Source of the DNA: Algoriphagus ratkowskyi
GTDB lineage: Bacteria; Bacteroidota; Bacteroidia; Cytophagales; Cyclobacteriaceae
Assembly (NCBI RefSeq): GCF_002150505.1
Contig: NZ_MSSV01000017.1
Span: 1 to 64,000, forward strand
Direction: 5' to 3'
Length of the DNA: 64,000 nt
Shown here: positions 1 through 8,749 of the stretch, piece after piece
Layout of the letters: every line of letters begins with the position of its first letter
Numbering within the stretch: position 1 is the stretch's first letter
The notes under the pieces: generated by a model
Seen by the model: the letters and a program-made list of their open reading frames with translations, nothing else
Database searches by the model: none
Told to the model about the DNA's origin: nothing
Made by a program: the position numbers and the translations under genes

Positions 1-127
1 AATAATTAATAATTGAGATTTCAAATAGGCGCATCGATTAAGAATAGTGCTTAGTTCTAGTCATCCAGCAGCACAATATTCTCGTAGAAAAAACCAGTGA
101 ATCTAACGATCAAATCATCCTACAACT

Positions 128-143
128 CTGATCAAGACAGAAT
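128..143. repeat. 16-bp direct repeat, copy 1
   Basis: CTGATCAAGACAGAAT occurs here just upstream of the radical SAM gene and again, identically, at 2305-2320 just downstream of its partner gene. The two copies bracket the two-gene unit. An exact 16-mer pair can arise by chance in a window this size, so the meaning is uncertain. Confidence 0.5.
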
Positions 144-149
144 CCAAAT

Positions 150-1412
150 ATGTCCTTCGAACGCACACAAGAAAAATTAAAAATACTTGCAGACGCAGCA
201 AAATATGATGTCTCCTGTTCATCCAGCGGTAGCAATCGAAGTAATGCTACCAAAGGGCTTGGAGATGCTACAGGTATGGGCATCTGTCACTCATATACCG
301 AAGACGGACGCTGTGTTTCTTTACTGAAAATCTTGTTGACCAATTATTGCATTTTCGATTGTGCCTACTGTGTGACACGCAAAAGCAATGACATCAAACG
401 AGCAGCATTTCAGGTGCAGGAAGTGGTGGATTTGACAATAAATTTTTATCGACGCAATTACATTGAAGGCTTATTCTTGAGCTCTGGGATTTTTAAAAGT
501 GCTGATTACACAATGGAGCGGCTGGTGGCTGTTGCTAAAAAGCTAAGGTTGGAAGAGAATTTCAATGGCTACATTCACCTCAAATCAATCCCTGGAGCTT
601 CGGACGAATTGATGAAAGAAGCTGGTCTTTATGCCGATAGATTAAGTGTTAATATTGAGATTCCTACTAAAGAAGGTTTGAAGTTGTTGGCTCCTGAGAA
701 AAAGCGCGAAGATTTTATCAAGCCAATGATCAAAGTCAAAAATGAAATCATTCTTTAAAATTCAGAAAAGAAGCTTATTAAGAGCACGCCCAAGTTTGCG
801 CCAGCTGGACAAAGCACGCAGATGATCATCGGTGCCAGTGGTGAAAGCGATCAGCAAATCATGTGGACCTCAGATTACTTTTACAAAAAGTTTGACTTAA
901 AGCGGGTCTACTATTCTGGATATATCCCCATCAGCAATGATAACCGCCTGCCTCAACTTGGAACTGCCGTGCCGATGCTTCGGGAAAATAGGTTGTATCA
1001 GACTGATTGGTTGATGCGCTTTTATGGTTTTGATGTACATGAGATAGTAAACAATGAACATCCAAATCTCGATTTGGATATAGATCCGAAATTGGGATGG
1101 GCTCTGAGAAATTTAGCCCATTTTCCAGTCGATGTCAATAAAGCAGATAAACATATGCTGGCAAGAATTCCTGGTTTGGGCATGAAGTCAGTCCACAAAA
1201 TTATTCAGGCAAGACGCTTCCGTAATTTAAATTGGGAGCACTTACAGAGAATGGGTGTGGCGCTCAATAGAGCCAAGTATTTTCTAGTATGTGCTTCCCA
1301 TGATTTTGAACGTCGGGATTTGACAGGACCCCAACTGAAATCGCTTATTCTCCAAAACTCGACCAGTAAGTATCAAAAAATACTAAGTCCACAAATGAAT
1401 TTGTTCGGGTAA
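150..1412 (+). pseudogene. Putative DNA modification/repair radical SAM protein, interrupted by one in-frame stop
   Basis: The reading frame runs from ATG 150 to the stop at 1410-1412 in a single phase and is broken only by a TAA codon at 756-758. Translation through that stop gives about 420 residues, the normal family length. The first part carries the radical SAM 4Fe-4S motif C-x3-C-x2-C (Cys67, Cys71, Cys74 in NYCIFDCAYC). The second part carries the conserved KFAPAGQSTQ stretch and a C-terminal helix-hairpin-helix DNA-binding segment (IPGLGMKSVHKI). Family knowledge: this SplB-like group is annotated as a putative DNA repair or modification enzyme and usually sits next to a TIGR03915 protein, as it does here. 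The lesion is consistent with one substitution such as TCA to TAA. The gene is probably dead or makes only an N-terminal fragment, though a sequencing error is possible. An internal restart at ATG 822 would lack the cluster cysteines. Confidence 0.85.
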
Positions 1413-2192
1413 ATGATCAAGCTTCAGGATTCTATATTGGTTTATGATGGTAGTTTTGATGGGTTTTTAACCTGTGTTTTCGAGGTATATGAATTGAAAT
1501 TGAAGCAGGTTTTTATTTATAGAGAGGGTCTGGCGCAGGAATCATTATTTGGATCGAGCAAGGAAGTGATAACTGATCCGATCAAAGCAGATCGTGTATG
1601 GAAAGGCATTTCTAAAAAAACATCGGCCACAGGTAAAACGCGGATATATTATGCGTTTCTGAGTGAAAAGGCTGAAGTTGAAAATCTCTTATTACGGTAT
1701 ATTCAATATGCACTTCGGAGTGAAATTCAGATAGATTCGGATTTTGCTAATGAGGATGTTTTGAAGGTGACGCAGATAGCCAAAAGTGTAGGCAGAGAAA
1801 AACATCGAATGGAAGCTTTTGTGCGCTTTCGCTTGACCAAAGATGAATTTTACTTTGCTACCATCGAGCCAGATTTTAACGTCCTACCACTTATTTCTAA
1901 GCACTTCAAACGTCGATATGCCGATCAAAAATGGATTATTTATGACCTTAAGCGTCATTACGGTATTTTTTATGACTTGGAGAAGGTAGATATTATCCAC
2001 CTGACCTTACCCGAGAATTTTAATGCCACGCAAAGCTCTTCAGAATTTTTCGCAGATGAGGAACTGGAATTTCAGACTTTGTGGCAGGACTATTTTAAAA
2101 GCACGAATATTCCTTCTCGAAAAAACATGAAACTTCATATTCAGCATGTTCCAAAAAGATATTGGAAATACCTGAGCGAAAAAATTGAATAA
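1413..2192 (+). CDS. TIGR03915-family putative DNA metabolism protein
   Basis: This 259-residue protein begins directly after the radical SAM stop (TAAATG, zero spacing), so the two are translationally linked. The start VYDGSFDGFLTCVFEVY and the C-terminal YWKYLSEK region fit the TIGR03915/DUF4130 family, whose members accompany the radical SAM DNA-repair protein and in other bacteria are linked or fused to uracil-DNA-glycosylase-like domains (family knowledge). The biochemical function is unproven. The frame is intact, with no signal peptide or membrane segment, so it should be cytoplasmic. Because its partner carries a premature stop, this gene may be losing its purpose. Confidence 0.8.
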   Translation: MIKLQDSILVYDGSFDGFLTCVFEVYELKLKQVFIYREGLAQESLFGSSKEVITDPIKADRVWKGISKKTSATGKTRIYYAFLSEKAEVENLLLRYIQYALRSEIQIDSDFANEDVLKVTQIAKSVGREKHRMEAFVRFRLTKDEFYFATIEPDFNVLPLISKHFKRRYADQKWIIYDLKRHYGIFYDLEKVDIIHLTLPENFNATQSSSEFFADEELEFQTLWQDYFKSTNIPSRKNMKLHIQHVPKRYWKYLSEKIE

Positions 2193-2304
2193 ACAGAAGA
2201 ATGCCGAAAGGGGAATAGATTAATCAACTGCTCAGGTTCCTATTAATACTGTGTAAGCGTTTATTTGTTTTTCAAACTTTACAACCTATTTCATGGTTCG
2301 TGGC

Positions 2305-2320
2305 CTGATCAAGACAGAAT
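2305..2320. repeat. 16-bp direct repeat, copy 2
   Basis: Exact copy of the 16-mer at 128-143, in the same orientation, about 110 bases after the TIGR03915 stop. Similarity does not extend beyond the 16 bases on either side. Confidence 0.5.
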
Positions 2321-2387
2321 AATTTTACAGGAATATTGATTTCCTGAAAAAGCACCCTCAGTTTCATGTTTTGGTAAAAAAATTTTC

Positions 2388-2410
2388 AACTACATGACCT
2401 ACATGTAGTT
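2388..2410. terminator. Inverted repeat, probable bidirectional terminator
   Basis: AACTACATG and CATGTAGTT form a perfect 9-bp stem with a 5-base loop between two convergent genes. On the minus strand it is followed by a T-rich run, which suits termination of the large CheB/CheR kinase gene. The stem is A/T-rich, so termination strength is uncertain. Confidence 0.5.
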
Positions 2411-2458
2411 ACAGGGTTTGTTTTCATGTATCAATGAAGCTAACTTTCAACATCACCT

Positions 2459-5400
2459 CTAATGTCTAGGATTGTTTATAAAATAAACTTTAAATATAGA
2501 GCCCTTTCCCAATTCACTTTCTACCTCTATATCTCCTCCTGCATTGGTAATGGTTTTTTTCGCGAGATATAAACCTACTCCGCTTCCTTCCACATGCCTG
2601 TGCGCCCGTTGGAATACTCCAAATATTTTCTTGATCTTATCTTTAGCAATTCCCAATCCGTTGTCTTGAATGGACAGAAGAGTAAATTTATCAGATTTCT
2701 CTGTTCGAATAGTTACTTCAAGAGGACGGTCTGGAGACTTATATTTAATGGCATTGCTAAAAATATTAAACATGAGACTTCTTAAACTCTTTTTAGAAAA
2801 TTGAATCTCAGTTTCTTTCAGATCATAAGTTATTTTAGCATCTGATTTCACTAGCATAACTTTTATACTCAATTCAACTTCTCTCAATAGCTCTTGGACG
2901 TTAATGCTTTCCATCATATCCATTTCACTTTCTATTTTAGATATATCGGTCAGCTCATAAATGATATCACTCAGATTTGCGGTAGATTTTTCAAGCAAGA
3001 CCATCAATTCGTTTATGTCTTCTGATTTCGGATTAATAGCTTCATATAGATGAGAAATGATTAACGCCAAATTTGACAAAGGTCCTTTTAGATCATGTGA
3101 AACAGCATAAATAAAAGTATTATGATCTGTATTTAGTCTGGATAATTTATCCTGCACCTTTTTTAATGCCGTAATATCATTAAATGTAATAATAACGCCA
3201 TGAATTTGATTATCCTGCTGTTTAACGTAGGGTATCCCCATCATTTGATACCATCTACCGTCTAACGTTTGAACCTCTTTTTGAACTGTTGCTGAAGAAG
3301 TGATCACTTTTTCGATATCATCCATCAGGGTTGAGAAACGTAGATTATTAGATATATCACTTAAGGTTCTGCCAATATCGCTATCCTTAAGGTTGATCTG
3401 CCGAATTGCAGACGGAGAGAATTTTCTTAGAACAAGTTCTCGGTCAACATATAATTGTGCACTGATGGTCGATTTGAAGTAATTATTCAAATCATCATTC
3501 AACTCTGCAAGCTCTCTGATTTTCAGCTGGTATTCATTATTTACAGTTTGCAGCTCTTCATTTACTGACTGTAGCTCCTCATTAATACTCTGCATTTCTT
3601 CATTACTGGAAATAAGCTCTTCATTATAGGAAGAGATATTATCATTAGATTCTTCCAGCGCATCATTGGCTTCTTTCAGTTTTTGTTTGGTCTCTGAAAG
3701 TTCTTCTTTCAGATCTTCTAGATGGCGGTATGTATGTTCTTCTTTCCCGAAGTGTTCAGTATCAGTGTTGGTAATTTTTTTCGTTTTGTCTTCGCTGAAC
3801 AACACAAGAAATTTGGTTTCTAAACGATGATCTTTTTTCAGTAAAGGCTTTACCGTAGCATTCACTGAGTGAAGTGTGCCATTTCTTTCAAATTTTACTT
3901 TTAAAATACTTGTCTCTTTTTCATTTTTCAAAGCTTTACGGATGGTGGTAGAAGTGGCAATGGAGAGATTCTCCGGCAACATTTCAAGCAAATTGAAATT
4001 AAAAATTTTAGGGAGGAGGAATTTCTCAATATTTCCTAATGCATGTACGATCTTAAAATCATAATCTATCCAAATTGCGGCTTCATATCCAGTTACATCC
4101 AGAAGTGAGGAGTTAACCATCTCTGTAAGAGTGCTTTTTAAAGCACCTTTTGGGGATGTTGAATTTTGGTCTAAATCACCCAATTGATTAGCCAGAGCGG
4201 GAGTACTATAAGTGCTGTCCTTGAAATTACTGACCTTCTCGATACTTTTAAATATTCTCCATTTCTTATTTACCTCAAGGAAGGATTTCTTTAGCTCACC
4301 TAAGCTTTCATTAGGGCCCAAAAATAAATAACCCCTTAAATTCAGGCAGAAATGAAGGGAAGCAAGTATTTTTTTCTGAAGGATAGGGTTGATATAAATG
4401 AGCAGATTCCTACAACTAATTAAATCAATTTTACCATAAGGAGGTTGCTTGACAATATCGTGATCTGCGAAAATGAGCATTTTCCTAATTGTGTCGCTTA
4501 CCTTGTAATGATCGCCTTGCTTTACAAAAAACTTATTAAGTCTTTCTTTTGAAATATCATTTATGATGCTATCAGAATAAATTCCTTTTGAGGCGTGAAG
4601 AAGTGCTGATTTGTCAATATCGCTAGCAAATATCTTTACTTCAAGATTTTTCTGTCGTTCGGTCAGTTGCTCCAAAATGATAATAGCAAGTGAATATGCC
4701 TCTTCTCCTGTGGCGCATCCGACAACCCAAACTTTAAGGATGTCAACCTGCAATTTATTATCAATAATTTCCGGAATGACTTTGTTTTCTATTACCTCAA
4801 AAGCTGCTTTATCTCTAAAAAATTTAGTGACACTTATTAGAAATTCTTTGGCAAGAATACTTATTTCTGAAGGATTGTCTTCTAAAAAATCAGCAAAATT
4901 TTCTAAAGTTTCTACCTTATTTTTAGTCATTCTAATAGCTATCCTTCTTATAATTGTTGGACGTTTATATTCTGTAAAATCAAGAGGAGTGTGCTTCTGT
5001 ATTAATCCGAGTATTTTCACTAATGCGTCCTCGTTAGTTTCGGATAGTCGATCAGATAAATTATTTTCTAATAAACCCCGTTCTAGGTGCCCAATTATCT
5101 CTTTTGGAATTCTATCAGGACTGAGGATTACATCCACATTTCCTGATAGAATTGCACTGTTAGGCATACCATCAAACTTTGCACTTAGGGGATCCTGAAC
5201 GATCACAAAACCGCCGTGTCTTTTTATGGCGGCTATCCCTTTAGTTCCGTCGGACCCAGTGCCAGAAAGGATGACTGCAATACTTTTGTCTTTATGGCTT
5301 GATGCCAAGGAATCAAAAAATATGTCTATGGCCGTATTAGGATGCTTGGCTATGATGTCAGTCAGAAACAATCTTCTGTCCTTAATGGTCATATATTTTC

Positions 5401-5647
5401 CTTGGGGCATCAGATAAACAAGGTTCGGCTCAACGTACATGCCATTCTCAGCGATTGATATTTTCAGTTTGCTGTGTTTTGCAAGTAGAGCTGACATGAA
5501 GCTTTTGTGATCTGGGGAGAGATGCTGGATGATCACATACGCTACCCCGTCCTCAGGAGTGTGGTCAAAAAGCAGATGAATAGCCTCCATTCCCCCTGCA
5601 GAGGCTCCAATTGCTATTATATAAAAGTTATTTTCTTTATTTTTCAT
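2459..5647 (-). CDS. CheB methylesterase - CheR methyltransferase - PAS - histidine kinase fusion
   Basis: This 1062-residue multidomain signalling protein has, in order: a CheB-type methylesterase (about 1-190, with catalytic-triad candidates Ser16 in GASAGG, His42 in IIQHLSPDH and Asp133 in SGTGSDG); a CheR-type SAM methyltransferase (about 205-470, with VVGCATGEEAYS); a poorly conserved linker; a long Glu/Asn-rich coiled coil (about 655-740); a PAS domain; and a HisKA/HATPase kinase (His851 in AVSHDLKG, N-box NIFSNAIKY, DNGLGIA, GSGVGLYLA). There is no receiver domain and no membrane segment. No chemoreceptor, CheA or CheW gene lies nearby, so it is an orphan. Family knowledge: such CheB-CheR-PAS kinases are common in Bacteroidota and are thought to sense intracellular or light signals, but their methylation targets are largely unknown. 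It is likely monocistronic. Confidence 0.93.
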   Translation of the reverse strand: MKNKENNFYIIAIGASAGGMEAIHLLFDHTPEDGVAYVIIQHLSPDHKSFMSALLAKHSKLKISIAENGMYVEPNLVYLMPQGKYMTIKDRRLFLTDIIAKHPNTAIDIFFDSLASSHKDKSIAVILSGTGSDGTKGIAAIKRHGGFVIVQDPLSAKFDGMPNSAILSGNVDVILSPDRIPKEIIGHLERGLLENNLSDRLSETNEDALVKILGLIQKHTPLDFTEYKRPTIIRRIAIRMTKNKVETLENFADFLEDNPSEISILAKEFLISVTKFFRDKAAFEVIENKVIPEIIDNKLQVDILKVWVVGCATGEEAYSLAIIILEQLTERQKNLEVKIFASDIDKSALLHASKGIYSDSIINDISKERLNKFFVKQGDHYKVSDTIRKMLIFADHDIVKQPPYGKIDLISCRNLLIYINPILQKKILASLHFCLNLRGYLFLGPNESLGELKKSFLEVNKKWRIFKSIEKVSNFKDSTYSTPALANQLGDLDQNSTSPKGALKSTLTEMVNSSLLDVTGYEAAIWIDYDFKIVHALGNIEKFLLPKIFNFNLLEMLPENLSIATSTTIRKALKNEKETSILKVKFERNGTLHSVNATVKPLLKKDHRLETKFLVLFSEDKTKKITNTDTEHFGKEEHTYRHLEDLKEELSETKQKLKEANDALEESNDNISSYNEELISSNEEMQSINEELQSVNEELQTVNNEYQLKIRELAELNDDLNNYFKSTISAQLYVDRELVLRKFSPSAIRQINLKDSDIGRTLSDISNNLRFSTLMDDIEKVITSSATVQKEVQTLDGRWYQMMGIPYVKQQDNQIHGVIITFNDITALKKVQDKLSRLNTDHNTFIYAVSHDLKGPLSNLALIISHLYEAINPKSEDINELMVLLEKSTANLSDIIYELTDISKIESEMDMMESINVQELLREVELSIKVMLVKSDAKITYDLKETEIQFSKKSLRSLMFNIFSNAIKYKSPDRPLEVTIRTEKSDKFTLLSIQDNGLGIAKDKIKKIFGVFQRAHRHVEGSGVGLYLAKKTITNAGGDIEVESELGKGSIFKVYFINNPRH

Positions 5648-5923
5648 GCTTATGAGAGAACGCGATACCTAGTACTATTGAGAATATGACAGTCTAGTAA
5701 AATTCTTACCCTTCTGGTATTATATGGGGTTGTCAAAATTCTGTCTTTGGATTTTGTGTATTTTGGAAGGTAAGTAAAATATAAATAACAGAAACCCATT
5801 ATTCTCCAGGACCAAAATGATAATAGGCGATATTCAGCCCTAAAATTATCAAGTCATGAAGTTCCGTTCATTTTGGAACTGAGTAACAAGAAATGTGGTT
5901 TCCCAGACTTAACAAACTATTTC

Positions 5924-7669
5924 ATGGCTAAGAAAGCAGAGCGTAAAGTGACCATGGCTCAGGTCTTTAAGACGATTATTTGGCCTAGGAGAAAACACTT
6001 ATTTTTAGGGTTATTTTTGATCATTATCTCTCGACTAGCAAGTCTTGTGCTGCCTGGAGCGAGTAAAATCTTGATTGATGACGTGATTCCCTCCAATGAT
6101 CTGGAGATGCTCAAATGGCTGATCGGAGGAGTGGTTCTAGCAATAGTGATCCAGTCGGCTACCTCTTATGCGCTTACACAAATCCTAAGTGTGGAAGCTC
6201 AAAATCTTATTTCCAAGCTAAGATCTCAAGTGCAAGCTCATATTATCAAGCTTCCTATTCGGTTTTTTGACAATGCGAAAACTGGTGAACTGGTATCCAG
6301 AATCATGACCGATGTGGAAGGAGTTCGAAACTTAGTCGGAACTGGCTTTGCGCAGATGATAGGTGGTATTCTGACATCTATAGTTTCACTGTTTTTATTG
6401 ATCAACATCAGTCCCAAAATGACTTTGTTTGTGCTACTTCCAGTAGTAATCTTTGGATTGGTTTCTCTGAAGGCTTTTGGAAGAATTCGCCCTATTTTCC
6501 GCGAACGCGGCAAGATCAATGCCCAAGTGACCGGCAGACTCACCGAGACGCTGGGAGGAATACGGGTGATCAAAGGCTTCAATGCCGAACAGCAGGAGAT
6601 TAACACCTTTGCAAGAGGAGTAGATGAGCTTTTTCAAAATGTAAAAGCAAGTTTGACTGCAACGAGTTTCGTGACTTCCATGGGAGCCTTATTGTTGGGA
6701 CTGTCCTCCGCCGGCATCATGGGAATGGGCGGTTATATGATCATGCAAGGTGAGATGACATTTGGAGACTTCCTTGCTTTCACGCTTTACTTAGGATTTA
6801 TGATCGCGCCGATTGTACAAATGTCGAATATTGGGAGTCAGTTGACCGAGGCTTTTGCGGGTTTGGATAGGACAGAAGAAATTATGAATACGCCCTTGGA
6901 AGCGGATGATACGTTGCGAACTCTCAGCCTGAAAGAGTTCAGAGGGAATATTGTTTTCGACAATGTTTCCTTTGCCTATGAGGAAGATAAGGAAGTGATT
7001 AAGGGTGTGAGTTTTCATGCTCCAGCTGGTTCTGTAACGGCATTGGTAGGAACTTCTGGTTCTGGGAAAACAACAATCGCTGGACTTGCGGCTACATTTC
7101 TCAGTCCTGATTCTGGAGTTATTACCTTGGATGGGAATGATTTGCAGACGGTGACATTAGATTCGTTCCGATCCAGACTTGGCGTGGTGCTGCAAGACGA
7201 TTTCCTGTTTGAAGGAACGATCCGGGAGAACATTCTTTTCCCACGGCCAGATGCAAGTGAGGATGATTTACAAAAAGCGGTAGTTGCTGCTCACGTACAA
7301 GAGTTCACAGATCGTTTTGAAGAGGGTTTGGATACCCTCATAGGTGAAAGAGGAGTGAAGCTCTCTGGCGGACAACGACAGCGGATTGCCATAGCTAGAG
7401 CGATTTTGGCAGATCCTAGAATTTTGATATTGGATGAAGCTACTTCCAATCTTGATACAGAGTCGGAGACGTTGATTCAGGCGAGTTTGAAAGAGTTGAT
7501 GAAAGGACGGACGACCTTCGTGATTGCTCACCGTTTGAGCACAATACGTCAGGCAGATCAGATTTTAGTAGTGGAAAAAGGCAATATCGTAGAGCGAGGT
7601 CAGCATGATGAGTTGATTGCACTGGAAGGTAGATATTATCAGTTGTATACGTATCAGTCCAGAATTTAA
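5924..7669 (+). CDS. ABC exporter, fused permease-ATPase half transporter
   Basis: The N-terminal half holds six predicted transmembrane helices (ABC transporter type 1 domain). The C-terminal half is a nucleotide-binding domain with Walker A GTSGSGKTT, signature LSGGQ, Walker B ILILDEATS and an H-loop IAHRLS. Only a half-transporter is encoded, so it should work as a homodimer in the inner membrane exporting lipid, drug or peptide; the substrate cannot be read from sequence. I place the start at ATG 5924 (MAKKAERK, 581 residues). An in-frame TTG at 5873 would add 17 residues unlike the family. The 276-base gap upstream is shared with the divergent CheB/CheR kinase gene and should hold both promoters. 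Confidence 0.9.
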   Translation: MAKKAERKVTMAQVFKTIIWPRRKHLFLGLFLIIISRLASLVLPGASKILIDDVIPSNDLEMLKWLIGGVVLAIVIQSATSYALTQILSVEAQNLISKLRSQVQAHIIKLPIRFFDNAKTGELVSRIMTDVEGVRNLVGTGFAQMIGGILTSIVSLFLLINISPKMTLFVLLPVVIFGLVSLKAFGRIRPIFRERGKINAQVTGRLTETLGGIRVIKGFNAEQQEINTFARGVDELFQNVKASLTATSFVTSMGALLLGLSSAGIMGMGGYMIMQGEMTFGDFLAFTLYLGFMIAPIVQMSNIGSQLTEAFAGLDRTEEIMNTPLEADDTLRTLSLKEFRGNIVFDNVSFAYEEDKEVIKGVSFHAPAGSVTALVGTSGSGKTTIAGLAATFLSPDSGVITLDGNDLQTVTLDSFRSRLGVVLQDDFLFEGTIRENILFPRPDASEDDLQKAVVAAHVQEFTDRFEEGLDTLIGERGVKLSGGQRQRIAIARAILADPRILILDEATSNLDTESETLIQASLKELMKGRTTFVIAHRLSTIRQADQILVVEKGNIVERGQHDELIALEGRYYQLYTYQSRI

Positions 7670-7670
7670 A

Positions 7671-7773
7671 AAGACGGGAGACGGTAGACAGGAGACGGGA
7701 GACGGGAGACGGGAGAAGGAAGACAGAAGACGGAAGACGGAAGACCGAAGACGGGAGACAGGAGACAGGAGGC
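7671..7773 (+). repeat. Degenerate purine-rich 7-bp tandem repeat
   Basis: About 100 bases made almost wholly of variants of GGAGACG/GAAGACG, nearly all purine on the plus strand. It fills the gap between two convergent genes, starting directly after the ABC exporter stop and ending 15 bases before the HAD hydrolase stop. A shorter related stretch lies at 45833-45858. There is no coding signal. Confidence 0.8.
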
Positions 7774-7787
7774 CGAAATCCCAAACC

Positions 7788-8477
7788 TTACATTTCTTTA
7801 ATCATCTTCACCACCTGAGCGATGTGTTCAGCTTGTCGGAAATTATCATGTTCTACCTCATGCTGTATCATCTCATGAGCCCAAGTAGTATGAAAAGGGA
7901 TATGAATGGCGTGTCCTCCCAGTTCCAATACAGGCAGCACATCCGATTTAAGGCTGTTTCCCATCATTAGAAATTCGGCTGGATGCACATCAAGATGTCG
8001 GACAAGCTTGGCAAAATCCGCTTCTTTCTTTTCGCTCATGATTTCGATGTGGTGGAAGTAATGATCCAACCCAGACTTTTTTAGCTTTTTCTCCTGATCT
8101 ACTAAATCTCCCTTGGTGGCCATTACTAATCGATAGTCGTTCTGCAATTCAGCCAAAACTTCTTCTACACCGGGCAAGATCTCCACTGGTTTCTCCATCA
8201 TTTCAAATCCGATTTCCAGTATTTTATCAATAAAAGTGACGGGGATTTTGTGGTCAGAAATTCGTAAGGCTGTCTGGATCATGGATAGGATAAACCCTTT
8301 GATCCCGTAGCCATATCGGCCGAGATTATCTATTTCGGTTTGATAAACCTCCTTGATGACACTGTGCCTCGGCATAAATGGCTCCATCAACTTAGCAAAT
8401 TCTTCTTCAGCTTCGCGAAAAAATGGTTCATTAACCCAGAGGGTATCGTCTGCGTCGAAGGCTATTACCTTTATCAT
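7788..8477 (-). CDS. HAD-superfamily hydrolase
   Basis: This 229-residue protein begins with motif I, FDADDTLW, supplying the nucleophile and acid/base aspartates. Motif II is around VMATKGD and motif III/IV around MMGNSLKSDVLP. The cap region is of the helical type used by phosphoglycolate-phosphatase and YjjG-like enzymes. It should be a cytoplasmic phosphatase of small metabolites, with the substrate undetermined. It converges on the ABC exporter gene with only a repeat tract between them. Confidence 0.85.
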   Translation of the reverse strand: MIKVIAFDADDTLWVNEPFFREAEEEFAKLMEPFMPRHSVIKEVYQTEIDNLGRYGYGIKGFILSMIQTALRISDHKIPVTFIDKILEIGFEMMEKPVEILPGVEEVLAELQNDYRLVMATKGDLVDQEKKLKKSGLDHYFHHIEIMSEKKEADFAKLVRHLDVHPAEFLMMGNSLKSDVLPVLELGGHAIHIPFHTTWAHEMIQHEVEHDNFRQAEHIAQVVKMIKEM

Positions 8478-8513
8478 TTTGAGATTGTAAAATTGAAAGA
8501 TTGTAATTACTTG

Positions 8514-8527
8514 TCCGCCGAGGCGGA
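8514..8527. repeat. Short GC-rich palindrome
   Basis: TCCGCCGAGGCGGA is a 6-bp stem with a 2-base loop and is far more GC-rich than its surroundings. It lies about 36 bases upstream of the HAD hydrolase start. It resembles a dispersed extragenic palindrome more than a regulatory site. Confidence 0.5.
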
Positions 8528-8603
8528 TTTGATGATTAGGCAGTTGAAAGTTTGAAAAGTAGTAAGGAGCAAAAGTAGATTGTTTAATTAGGTGCAGATT
8601 ACC

Positions 8604-8674
8604 TGTCAGACTGAGCAGAGTCGAAGTCCTATTACTATTGTTTTTTATTACCCTTCGGCTTCAGCTAGGGTGAC
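8604..8674. repeat. Pair of inverted extragenic repeats (REP-like)
   Basis: Two related ~25-base elements face each other. The left arm (8604-8629) contains ACTGAGCAGAGTCGAAG. The right arm (8651-8674), read on the other strand, contains CCTAGCTGAAGCCGAAGG. A T-rich linker of about 20 bases separates them. Together they could form a long imperfect hairpin. The pattern matches REP-like elements frequent between Bacteroidota genes (inference from pattern). They lie in a 272-base gap between two minus-strand genes. Confidence 0.6.
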
Positions 8675-8749
8675 AAACTAACTGTCTAACTAATTAACAA
8701 CTTACTACATACCTTTTACTTCTTACTTCCAACTCCAACCTAAAACTTC

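Noticed and set aside
822-1412. A separate gene starting at ATG 822
   Set aside because: It is in the same frame as the upstream half, and the 63 bases between them translate to conserved family sequence, so it is the second half of one interrupted gene.
150-1412. Selenocysteine-type or programmed recoding of the internal stop
   Set aside because: The codon is TAA, which is not used for selenocysteine or pyrrolysine, and no downstream element is visible.
4611-5198. A 195-codon open frame on the plus strand
   Set aside because: It is antisense to the strongly conserved CheB/CheR domains and its product lacks family features.
5873-5923. TTG start for the ABC exporter
   Set aside because: The extra 17 residues do not fit the family and an ATG follows in frame at 5924.
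7617-7970. An open frame across the purine repeat
   Set aside because: Its middle is low-complexity repeat translation and the rest is antisense to the HAD hydrolase gene.
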